In this document: positions 1 through 6,416 of the stretch, in pieces
How the letters are laid out: each line of letters opens with the position of its first letter
How positions within the stretch are numbered: the first letter of the stretch is position 1
NCBI GenBank assembly: GCA_002179805.1
Contig: NAVB01002042.1
Location: 1 to 13,494, forward strand
DNA from: Acanthamoeba lenticulata
Lineage: Eukaryota > Discosea > Longamoebia > Acanthamoebidae
DNA: 13,494 nucleotides
Reading direction: 5' to 3'
The notes under the pieces: model-generated
Seen by the model: only the letters and a program-made list of their open reading frames with translations
Databases searched by the model: none
Told to the model about the DNA's origin: nothing
Position numbers and translations under genes: made by a program

Positions 1-52
<52 letters not shown>

Positions 53-145
53 ATCCTCGGAGCCATGGCCTCTACGCAATCCGGGCAACCGGGTTGTGAG
101 GTCTCGCCGCAAGGCGATTTGGTGGCGAAGTCGATTGAACCTTAC

Positions 146-176
<31 letters not shown>

Positions 177-207
177 CTTCGTAGGTGAACCTGCGAAGGG
201 ATCATTA
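1..207 (+). rRNA. 18S (SSU) rRNA, 3' end only
   Basis: The start carries the universal SSU segment TTGTACACACCGCCCGTCG. The end carries GTCGTAACAAGG, then a helix-45 region around GTAGGTGAACCTGC, and closes with GATCATTA, the usual eukaryotic 18S 3' terminus. Only the decoding-site end of helix 44, its variable arm and helix 45 are present; the rest lies before the window. The helix-44 arm (about 50-150) is longer than in typical eukaryotes, which fits Acanthamoeba-type expansion. The helix-45 stem reads CTTCG...CGAAG instead of the more common TTCCG...CGGAA, with pairing kept. The strand and end are clear. The genus assignment is recall, not a search. Confidence 0.95.
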
Positions 208-491
208 ACGCTCCTATAATTATTAATATCATCAAAAAAAGGTTTCTTTTTTTGTATAATAATAATAGTAGTAGTAGTAGTAGTAGTAGTGGTAGTATAT
301 ATACTATTATTATTATTATTACTACTACTACTACCACTATTATACAAAAAAGAGACTGAACACAACAAAAAAAAAAAAGAGAAATCTTTTTTTTTTAATC
401 TGTGTGTTTTGAGTACAAAGTTCTCTCATATATATATATAAAACATAAATTTCATACTTTATCAAAAACTTAAAAAAAAAACAAAAAACAG
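208..491 (+). other. ITS1-like AT-rich spacer with microsatellites, no 5.8S
   Basis: The sequence after the 18S end is AT-rich and built of simple repeats: (GTA)n, (TAT/TTA)n, (TA)n and several long A and T runs. The first bases should be ITS1. No 5.8S rRNA can be recognised before protein-coding sequence starts at about 492, so the rDNA unit appears to break off somewhere in this stretch. The last bases (ACAAAAAACAG) would also serve as an intron acceptor for the exon that follows, so the right part may be an intron of that gene. The exact junction cannot be placed by eye. Confidence 0.6.
245..353. repeat. Long inverted repeat built from triplet repeats
   Basis: The left arm, T-rich and ending GTATAATA (245-261), is matched by the right arm TATTATACAAAAAAGA (338-353), with one extra T on the left. 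Between them, (TAA/TAG)n then (GTA)n faces (TTA)n then (CTA)n, with a central palindrome TAGTATATATACTA near 295-308. The inner triplet blocks are slipped relative to each other, with AGTGGTAG on the left and CTACCACT on the right. As RNA this would fold into one long hairpin of about 109 nt. Confidence 0.75.
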
Positions 492-856
492 GTACAAGAC
501 GGATGACGCTGATGTACAGAAGAGCGTGCGGCACTACCTCGTGCAGCCGGAGGACACGGCGGGGGCCAAGAAAACGCTGCCCGACTTCCTTTACACCTGC
601 CCCGCATTCCAGTTCCTCCTCGTGGTACGCCCTTCCCCTTGGGCGCGGTGATAGTGATGTTCCGACGATGATGATGAGGTTAATGATGATGACGCTGATG
701 GTGCAGGTGACGAACGACACGGAGAACGGTCAGCCGAAGCTGCGGAAGTTTGCCAAGGACGTGGCTCTCCAGCCCTACTACTCCAAGAAGAATCCGGTCA
801 CCAAGGCCAAGGGCTACGACGACGAGATCCCCATTCCCAGCATGCTCAGCCCATGA
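492..856 (+). CDS. C-terminal exons of an unrecognised protein (5' part missing)
   Basis: Two exons join into one frame: 492-624 and 707-856, separated by an 82-nt GT-AG intron (GTACGC...GTGCAG, 625-706) with GATGAT repeats. The first codons in frame (TAC AAG ACG GAT) follow an ACAG acceptor at 488-491. The visible protein is about 94 residues and ends in PIPSMLSP before a TGA at 854-856. It is charged and soluble, with a hydrophobic strand ([14 protein letters not shown]) spanning the splice point and a basic stretch (KLRKFAKD) after it. GC-rich third positions and a clean splice support real coding sequence. I do not recognise the family. The N-terminal part is absent because the upstream DNA is spacer and rDNA, so this is a truncated locus, a gene whose upstream exons lie beyond the rDNA, or an assembly join. 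Confidence 0.6.
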
Positions 857-974
857 ATAGAGGGAAGCCTCTCTCCACAACAACGCAGCAGATGATGTAA
901 ACCGCCAACCATTCACATTTTTCCATTTTTGAGCAACACAAACGTTTTCTTTTCTTTGGGAGATAAACCTGTTG

Positions 975-986
975 ATGCACAAGTGA
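975..986 (+). promoter_or_regulatory. Tiny upstream ORF overlapping the next start (TGATG)
   Basis: ATG CAC AAG TGA (975-986) is a three-codon ORF. Its stop overlaps the ATG at 986-988 of the small gene that follows (TGATG). If the leader is transcribed as drawn, ribosomes would have to terminate and reinitiate, or scan past the first ATG. No transcript evidence is visible. Confidence 0.3.
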
Positions 987-1186
987 TGGAGCTTTCTCAG
1001 GTGGAGGAGCAGCTCCTCCTGCGCCAGATGAACTGCAAGAAAGAGGGCATTCCAGACCTACAAGAACTTGCCCCAAAGTGTGGTGAGACCTATGCAGAGT
1101 ACCGGAGATGGGCTGCTGAGTTCACTCAAGAGCTTGTTGCTAGTGGCTCCATCGCGTTCCTTCCTGATCAGGCCGACCAACAGTAG
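986..1186 (+). CDS. Small hypothetical protein, 66 aa
   Basis: This intronless ORF runs from ATG 986 to TAG 1186. The product is acidic and probably helical, with a Glu/Leu-rich start (VEEQLLLRQM), a middle MNCKKEGIPDLQELAPKCGE, and a helix YAEYRRWAAEFTQELVASGS before the end FLPDQADQQ. No signal peptide or membrane segment is visible. The frame is open upstream to a TTG at 929, but ATG 986 is the first ATG in frame. The gap to the preceding gene's stop is only about 130 nt, and an AATAAA lies 140 nt downstream. The sequence ctttctcag at about 991-1000 could alternatively be an intron acceptor, in which case this is the last exon of a larger gene. Family not recognised. Confidence 0.45.
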   Translation: MELSQVEEQLLLRQMNCKKEGIPDLQELAPKCGETYAEYRRWAAEFTQELVASGSIAFLPDQADQQ

Positions 1187-1571
1187 ATCACATCCCCTGG
1201 GTTGGGTGTGGTCCTCTTGTACACGCCATACTTACATTACAGGCCTTACTAAACCTTGGCAGTCTCGTTACCAGCCCTTTGCCTCGAGACCCCCACAAGC
1301 AGTCTTGGCACAAAGAAACATACACAATAAAACGTTGGTTTATTGCGAACACTTCTCCAGTTCAGCGCTCGCCTGGAGGCCAGAGAACGCGGACATGAAG
1401 AAAGGTGGGCAAGGCCGTCGGCCACCAACACCTTTTAGGGGGAGGATGGGGTTTGTTGCTGCGCAGCTTTGGCGCTGCAGAAGGAAGGAAGAGAAGAGGA
1501 GGAGGCGGACGTCAAAATTGTAGCGAGGGCGCGCCACAGAGAAGAAGATGATGAGAGAAAGTAGGAGGCAA
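1187..1571. other. Convergent 3' intergenic region
   Basis: This is 385 nt between the stop of the small plus-strand gene and the stop of the minus-strand aminotransferase. Open frames here have no start context or recognisable product and look like chance. The region contains the paired polyadenylation signals described separately and purine-rich (GGAAGGAAGAG) low-complexity sequence at about 1480-1560. Nothing else was seen. Confidence 0.6.
1326..1344. terminator. Back-to-back AATAAA polyadenylation signals on both strands
   Basis: AATAAA on the plus strand (1326-1331) and AATAAA on the minus strand (TTTATT, 1339-1344) are separated by seven bases. They face convergent genes, 140 nt after the small gene's stop and about 230 nt after the aminotransferase stop. 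This would let one short element end both transcripts. The assignment rests on motif and position only. Confidence 0.5.
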
Positions 1572-3039
1572 TTAGGCCGTGGTGGTCTCGCTCTTGATGG
1601 CGTTCTCCATGAAGTTCTTCAGCAGTCTGCCGGCTTCCTGGATATCCTTCAGCCCGATTCCCGAGTAGGCAAACCTGTAGTTGTTGTTCAAGGCTTAGCA
1701 ACAACATCTTCTTCCTCCTCGTCTGCAGAACCTGCCACTCACCTGACGTATTTCTGGGTCTCGTCTGGGCGCGACGCGCCAAAGTGCTCCCTCGTGCAGA
1801 AGGCCACGCCCGTCGCGTCAAGCACAGCCCTGTGCAGAAGAGGAAGAAGAGGAAGAAGAAGCAAACAGATGAGCTCTAATCCTCTTGCTACACACGAGAA
1901 GATTATGTATGGAAGACGTACCGCCTAAAGTCCTCGTAGTTGGTGAGGCCGAGCTTGGCCATGGCCTCAGTCACGTTGACGAAGAGGTAGAAGGCGGCAG
2001 GGGGCGAGTGGCACTTGAAGCCGGGCACCTGGCGGATGGCCTCGACGAGGACGTCACGCCTCTCCTGCAGCTGGCGGACGACGTTGGCCGTGTAGGCATC
2101 GCCCTCCTTGGTGAGGCACTCGATGCCGGCCCACTGGATGAAGTGGGTCGTGCACGACTCGTCGTTGGTGTTGAGCTTGTTGATGAGGTCAATGATCCAC
2201 TTAGGCCCGACAGCGGCACCCAGGCGCCAGCCAGTCATGGCCCATGACTTGGAGTAGGTGTACAGAATGACCGTGCGCTCCAGCATGCCCGGCAGGGACA
2301 CGATGCTCTTGCCCTTGGCGTTATCGTAGAGAATGTTAAAGTAGGCCTCGTCCGACAAGACCAACAGGTCGTGCTCAATAGCAATCTTGGCGATTTCGGC
2401 CATCTCCTCGTCCGAGCTGGCAATGCCTGCATGAAGGAACCAAATTTAGATGAAAATGAAAAATGAATTGATGAAAAGAGAAGTCGAGATGAGCTTACCC
2501 ATCGGGTTCTGGTAGTTGTTGTAGACGAGAATCTTGGTCTTGGGGGAGATCTGTCGGCGAAGACCCTCCAGGTCGAGAGCGAAGCCAGCCTCGCTCTCGA
2601 TGTACGTGTAGGGCTTGAGAACACCACCAAGGTACTGGATTTGCGACTCGTAGATGGGGTAACCAGGGCTCGGGTAGAGCACCTCATCGCCTTCCTCCAT
2701 CACCGAGGCAAAAAGCTTGGTGATGACCGGCTTACCGCCACTCTGGACTGAGATGTTTTCGGGGCCGAAGGTCACGCCTCGTTGCTCGCCGAGCACCTCG
2801 GCCAGGCGCTTACGAAGAGGAAGGATGCCTGCACCAGCGCAGTATCCCGTCTTGCCGTCGGCGATGGCCTTGTTCATGGCCTGCACGACGAAATCGGGCG
2901 ATGCGAAATCGAGGTCACCGATGTGGAACGGGTAGACCTTCTTGCCCGTCTCAGCCACCTTGGCAGCCTCGAGCGAAACGGCAAAGGCCGTCTCGGTGCC
3001 CAGCCGGCTCATACGCGAAGCAACCTTGTGCGTTTGCAT
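1572..3039 (-). CDS. PLP-dependent class I/II aminotransferase, 4 exons, 411 aa
   Basis: Four exons (3039-2499, 2426-1922, 1829-1743, 1674-1572) join in frame across three short GT-AG introns (2498-2427, 1921-1830, 1742-1675). The start is ATG 3039 and the stop TAA 1574-1572. The product is about 411 aa, normal for fold-type I aminotransferases. Visible marks are the N-terminal FHIGDLDFASPDF, the NPMG Asn motif split by intron 1, SDEAY with the pyridine-nitrogen Asp (about D206), and the PLP lysine in YSKSWAMTGWRLG (about K240). The C-terminal carboxylate-binding Arg lies in VRFAYSG (about 376), rebuilt across intron 3. The SKSWAMTGWR signature is closest to the AspC-like aspartate/aromatic branch, so the likely reaction moves an amino group between an amino acid and 2-oxoglutarate. 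Substrate cannot be read from motifs. There is no clear targeting peptide, so it is probably cytosolic. It diverges from the ISG12-like gene across 399 nt. Confidence 0.92.
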
Positions 3040-3438
3040 TCTCCTGTTGTTGTTTACGAACAGACACGGTCAAATAATTGGTTGGTGCGATTAATCGAGT
3101 AGGTCAAAAGATGAACTGTAGCGGCCGTAGTTCTTGTGCCGCGTTGGTTGAAGTGATATGGGGTACTCTACCTGTAAATCGGTTTTGGTGTCGCACGAGA
3201 CGGCCTGAAGGGGGCTGTGGAACAAGAACACCACCAAGAAGTCGCCGTCTGCCGGTCGACGAAGGGTCGCGGAGAAAGCCGTACTGCAACACGTGCTGTC
3301 GACAACAATGCTGGCTTAAGAAGATTTTCGGAATGTGATCCTAGCAAATCGTCCGCATTCCTGCGCTTCCAGAAAAAATGTTAATTAATTTGCGCGTCTG
3401 AACGATAACATTTTACTCCGTAAGTTTTTCTGGCCCTG
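3040..3438. other. Divergent intergenic/promoter region
   Basis: This is 399 nt between the aminotransferase start (minus) and the small hydrophobic protein gene (plus), so it should hold both promoters. Composition falls from balanced (3100-3340) to AT-rich near 3375-3420 (TTAATTAATTT). A GTAAGT at 3420-3425 just before the downstream ATG looks like a splice donor, so a 5' UTR intron or an alternative first exon is possible. No firm TATA box or known operator was seen. The short ORFs here look non-coding. Confidence 0.5.
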
Positions 3439-3880
3439 ATGCAGCACATAGACCAACTGGCCACTTACGCTCGTGGACTTGGGCGTTGTGGCGTAGTTGG
3501 TGGGGTGTTAGGTTTGGCCAGTCCTGAATTATTATTTTTGGTTCTTGGAATCACAAAAGTTGGTGTGATAGCAGGTGCAGCTCCTCTTTTGCCAATGCGC
3601 GGGTTAGTACTATTTTAACTTTACCACCAATTAGGCTCTTTGCTTGCGAAAATAATGGGCTTGTACAAAGGCAAAATCCCAAAACGTTCTTGCATCTCAC
3701 AAATCCAAAGTGCTGCTGCTAGAGGTAGGTACCTTAAAATTCTTTGTGGCTGCCGGGACAAGCTGATTTTGGCTAGGTGTGTCGTGGCAAACGTGGCGTG
3801 TGTTAGGCTTTGTTGGGGCTGGTCTAGGCGTGAGCGTTTACATCTACACCACCAACCTTCCTTTTGGCCAAAGACTATAA
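3439..3880 (+). CDS. Small hydrophobic protein, IFI6/ISG12-family-like, 3 exons
   Basis: Three exons (3439-3574, 3635-3724, 3777-3880) join in one frame after removal of GT-AG introns of 60 and 52 nt (3575-3634, 3725-3776), both phase 1. The product is 109 aa. An in-frame TAA at 3421 precedes ATG 3439. The protein is rich in Gly, Ala, Val and Leu. A first hydrophobic segment (about residues 17-50) contains VLGITKVGVIAGSLLAKIM. It is followed by a basic loop (YKGKIPKRS), then IQSAAARG, and a second hydrophobic segment VLGFVGAGLGVSVYIY. The order VLG-x-T-x-x-GVIAGSLxAK followed by QSAAA-x-G resembles the Ifi-6-16/ISG12 domain of small mitochondrial or ER membrane proteins linked to apoptosis in animals. 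That resemblance is my pattern judgement. Splicing is supported because both joins rescue hydrophobic frames. Codons are far more A/T-ending than in the neighbours. Otherwise it is an unnamed two-pass membrane protein. Confidence 0.6.
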
Positions 3881-3945
3881 AGGGTTTTCAACAGTTGGTT
3901 TCAGCAGTTTGATCCATTGATCCACTGGTACAAAGCCACAATCAA

Positions 3946-5632
3946 CTAAGGACAGCTGTAGCGCCAGGGCCCAGGGCCCAAGAGGGAGCGATGGGTGTGC
4001 CAGCCATGGGCGGCGAGGGCACTGACGAAGGGCGGCAGCAGCTGAGCACCCTCGCTCTGCACTGCTGCTGCCAGGCGGTGCAATGTGAGCTCACGTTGCT
4101 GCTGTTGCTGCCTCTGTTGTGTCTGAAGCTCGTAGAGCGTGTGGCGGACGAGCAGAGCAGCAGCAAATGCTTCGATCATGATTGTGTGATCAGCATCCTG
4201 TTGCATCAGCACCTCGATCGAGGTGGCACGGCCCAGCGGCTCCTCGTGCAGCTGGTCATCGTGGGACGACTTATTCACCGAGCCGGTTGTGCTGCTGGCG
4301 GGGCGAGCCAGAACGAGCCCCACGCCGTCAGCGCGACCAAAGCACACGCATATGAGGTAGACGTGCTGTGATGCCAGCTGCGCCAGGGACGAGGAAGAAG
4401 ACGATGGCCAGAACAGCAAACGCTGAGGCAGGTGCGCCATCGAAACAGCGCCCAAGCGGATGGTGGGTCGGGCCAACTCCAGGCCAGCGAACCAGAGAGG
4501 CCACTCGCGCTCGCTCACCTGCGCGGGAGAGAGCACCTCGCGCTGGCTGCGGTTGGGCTCGACATAGTGGGCCACGGCGATGCCCAGCCGCTGGCGGTTG
4601 AGCGTATCCATGACGAGCCCGCGCACCGCGCGGTAGTTGGCGAACAAGTGGGCCACGGTGAACAGGGCGAAGAGGACCCAGATGAGGCCGTAGTTGTCCT
4701 CGACGAGCGGCGCCAGGATGAGGCCCATAATGAGCCCAGCAAGGGAAACCGCGGTCTCCTGGCTCCCGTCCTTGGCGGCCACGTCTGGCAGTGTTCATTT
4801 CCTCAAACGTCAACAATCGATGGAAGAGGTTTCTCGGCACAGGTCGTACCTGCCATGTTGTTGGCTCGCGCCTGATGCATGGTGATGGCCGCCCGAGTGG
4901 CGCCGCCCGCTACGCCCACAATGGCCTTGAAGAAGCTCCTGTGTGAGCGACGCTTTTGTGTCAACAACACGTTGGGCGGGTGAAATTGGACCAAGCTGAA
5001 AGGATGAACCCCATGCACGCGAGGGCGAAGAAGTAGGGCGGGAAGAGGGGCGACAGGAGCTCCAGCGTCATCCCAATGTCTGGACCACGCGGGGGCTAAG
5101 TCAGAGGTGCTTATTGAGCAGAAAGAAGCTCGCACCGTTCAAGATGTCGGCCATGAGGCGCCAAGTCTTGGCGTTGTTGTCAAGTTCGCTGCCCTACTCG
5201 CACAACAAGCTCAGATTTCGATCCTCATCAAAAGAAGAGATTTAGAGGAAGAAGAGACACCTGGAGCCAAGCGAAGCCGATGCGGCCAAGCATGCCCGCC
5301 CCGTCGCGGAGGGCCCACTGCACAGCAGCCGCCCCAGGCGTAGCGCTCACGTCGCCCACGCCCACGCCTTGGAGCAGGGCACGCGTGCAGAGGAAGCCTG
5401 TAATGGAGCTACACAGGGCTTGGACGGTGTCCCACGTCTGGTAAACCGCGTAGTCACCTGACACGCTGTCGGGGTAGCCCTCAGGCAGCAGGACGCCACG
5501 CCACCAGCCCCAGCCAGTCGTTCTCGACTTTCTGCTCGAGCGAGCGCTTTTCTCGCCCTCACGGGAGGGAGCTGCCCCTTCACGTTCACCAAAGCTTCCC
5601 ACCAGCTCGCCGTCACACCACTCCTCCAGCAT
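3946..5632 (-). CDS. RUS-family (DUF647, root UVB sensitive-like) membrane protein, 5 exons
   Basis: Exons 5632-5261, 5193-5136, 5079-5010, 4938-4850 and 4784-3946 join in frame across GT-AG introns of 67, 56, 71 and 65 nt. The protein is 475 aa, close to animal RUSF1 (about 470). Family marks run in order. LPEGYPDSVSGDY and WDTVQALCSSITG are followed by GAGMLGRIGFAW, DNNAKTWRLMADILND and GVAGGATRAAITMHQAR. NNMADVAAKDGSQETAV is rebuilt over intron 4. After it come LFANYRAVRGLVMDTLNRQR, REVLSP...EWPLW, and the C-terminal GW...LLGPGPWRY. Several hydrophobic segments suggest an organelle membrane protein. In plants RUS1/RUS2 act in seedling development and are linked to vitamin B6; the biochemical role is unsettled. 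The C-terminal third has a Gln-rich run (QQRQQQQQR). ATG 5632 was chosen, but the frame is open upstream to a TAG at 5711-5713, so an extra 5' exon is possible. It is convergent with the ISG12-like gene, 65 nt apart. Confidence 0.9.
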
Positions 5633-5710
5633 CGCTTCCTTGTTGCTGAAAGATCTTAGTGAGGCGATTTTCTTTTTATTTTTGAAGAAGAGCGAGCAGC
5701 CCTCGAGGGC

Positions 5711-5731
5711 CTAACAGTACAGCCGGTCCAT
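5711..5731 (-). promoter_or_regulatory. Upstream ORF in strong start context before the RUS gene
   Basis: On the minus strand an ATG in the context GCCATGG (5731-5729) opens a six-codon ORF ending in TAG (5713-5711), 79 nt before the chosen RUS start. If it lies in the RUS leader it could lower translation of the main frame. It may instead belong to the adjacent broken gene. Motif evidence only. Confidence 0.2.
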
Positions 5732-5754
5732 GGCACGACCTTTCGACAAAATAA

Positions 5755-6067
5755 ACAGTAGTTGGGCGGGTCCGCGTGGTAGATGAACAGGTCGCCATTT
5801 TCGTCATGATACACGAGACCAACATGAGCCCACGCCGATCTGTATCCACGTGTAGGTCTGGCTCTTGGAGAACGGCCTCAGAAGACCATCAAATCGCCCT
5901 GTCTAGAGCCTGACGTACTCAAGAGGGAGGGCTCGGCGCTGCATCAGCTCCACCAACGGTTTCAACGGCTGGCAATCAACTATGTCACAAAACGCAACGT
6001 CAACCTGCTGAAGAACACGGCACACTCCAGCTCCTATATCAAGGAGGGCAGAATTCTCGCGGTTCAT
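5755..6067 (-). pseudogene. Broken permuted papain-like (NlpC/P60-related, YiiX-type) gene
   Basis: From ATG 6067 the minus strand reads MNRENSALLDIGAG through LPLEYVRL and stops at TAG 5905-5903. Just beyond, in the next frame (+1), it reads GDLMVF, a TGA (5880-5878), then GRSP and, further on, SAWAHVGLVYHDENGDLFIY and HADPPNYC. The GDL-x-x-F ... W-x-HVGLVY-x-DENG-x-LF pattern is typical of the first half of permuted papain-fold amidases. In the middle a third stretch in the first frame (KSQTYTWIQIG) also looks plausible. At least one frameshift and at least one in-frame stop separate the pieces, and the second half with the expected second catalytic region is not seen. No intron with proper ends repairs it. 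It sits 58 nt after the ancestral stop of the gene hit by the retrotransposon, same strand. Decay and sequence error cannot be told apart here. Confidence 0.5.
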
Positions 6068-6124
6068 CTCATCAGGTCTCAGATCTCCAAGACGAACTGT
6101 CGTGGCCAATCCATAAGAAAATGA

Positions 6125-6134
6125 TTTATTCGTG
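6125..6134 (-). other. Severed 3' end of the gene interrupted by the retrotransposon
   Basis: On the minus strand, directly beyond the left copy of the target duplication, lie CAC GAA TAA (6134-6126) and an overlapping AATAAA (6130-6125). Read with the element and one AATAC copy removed, these complete the frame of the gene at 11156-11788, ending ...SCIHE. This is therefore that gene's original stop and probable polyadenylation signal, now 5.1 kb away from it. Confidence 0.8.
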
Positions 6135-6139
6135 AATAC
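6135..6139. repeat. Target-site duplication, left copy (AATAC)
   Basis: AATAC lies immediately before the 5' LTR and is repeated immediately after the 3' LTR at 11240-11244. A 5-bp duplication is standard for copia-type integrase. Confidence 0.92.
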
Positions 6140-6173
6140 TGTTGGACGGAGCCCAGAGTCCAGAGAGCCAGAG

Positions 6174-6247
6174 GTCGTGGCAGCAGGCCACGACATGATC
6201 CCTCCGGACGTTCTGGGAGCCAGACTCCCAGAGTCGACAGTGTCGAC
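6174..6247 (+). repeat. Three consecutive perfect hairpins in the LTR
   Basis: Hairpin 1 has arms GTCGTGGC/GCCACGAC (6174-6181, 6187-6194) around a 5-base loop. Hairpin 2 has arms TCTGGGAG/CTCCCAGA (6212-6219, 6225-6232) around a 5-base loop. Hairpin 3 has arms GTCGACA/TGTCGAC (6233-6239, 6241-6247) around one base. All stems are perfect. The same set is in the 3' LTR at 10997-11070. They could be protein-binding dyads in DNA or folded structure in RNA. Confidence 0.8.
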
Positions 6248-6272
6248 GACCTCCTCTCCAATCCACTCTCGC

Positions 6273-6296
6273 GCCTGTTCCTTTTAAGGAACAGGC
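6273..6296 (+). promoter_or_regulatory. LTR palindrome with CArG box core (CCTTTTAAGG)
   Basis: Arms of 11 bp (GCCTGTTCCTT and AAGGAACAGGC) flank a 2-base centre. The middle ten bases, CCTTTTAAGG (6280-6289), fit the CC(A/T)6GG consensus bound by SRF-type MADS-box factors. The copy in the 3' LTR is at 11096-11119. The central TTTTAA could also act as a weak TATA element. Use as an SRF site is inferred from motif and symmetry. Confidence 0.45.
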
Positions 6297-6338
6297 AATC
6301 GTTCTTTATTTCTTTGTTCATTCTTCTGCGCGTTACAC

Positions 6339-6344
6339 AATAAA
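6339..6344 (+). terminator. AATAAA in the 5' LTR
   Basis: Plus-strand AATAAA in ACACAATAAACCG. The 3' LTR copy at 11162-11167 is the one expected to end the element's own RNA. Confidence 0.5.
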
Positions 6345-6416
6345 CCGTACACTTTCACACATAGCCGTCCCGACCAGACCGGTCAGTCGCACAGCTCCAA
6401 CACTCGCTCTGCAACA

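Larger units (their letters stand above)
6140..6416 (+). repeat. 5' LTR, 277 bp
   Basis: It starts TGTTGGACGG and ends CTCTGCAACA. It contains three hairpin-forming repeats (6174-6247), a palindrome with a CArG-like core (6273-6296), and AATAAA at 6339-6344. In copia elements the U3 part drives transcription and the AATAAA lies near R. The U3/R/U5 borders cannot be placed without transcript ends. Confidence 0.97.

Noticed and set aside
265..340. CRISPR-like or designed repeat array
   Set aside because: The repeats are plain triplet microsatellites with no spacers, in a eukaryotic spacer.
340..720. Minus-strand ORF across the spacer and first exon
   Set aside because: It translates poly-A/T runs and antisense of a spliced gene. 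Codon use and content look like a shadow.
3078..3338. Plus-strand ORF in the divergent intergenic region
   Set aside because: No recognisable domain, odd composition (Arg/Cys-rich), and it lies where promoters are expected.
3603..3634. A 32-nt intron in the ISG12-like gene (GTTAGT...TTAG)
   Set aside because: It is too short and shifts the frame. The donor at 3575 gives a 60-nt intron that keeps the frame and restores the expected motif.
4328..4840. Long minus-strand and plus-strand ORFs overlapping the RUS gene
   Set aside because: They are Arg/Pro/Ala-rich shadows of the RUS exons, typical of GC-rich coding DNA, and show no known domain.
5888..5915. A 21-nt intron (GTACGT...ACAG) repairing the papain-like fragment
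   Set aside because: It is far shorter than any other intron in the window and still leaves later stops and a frame change.
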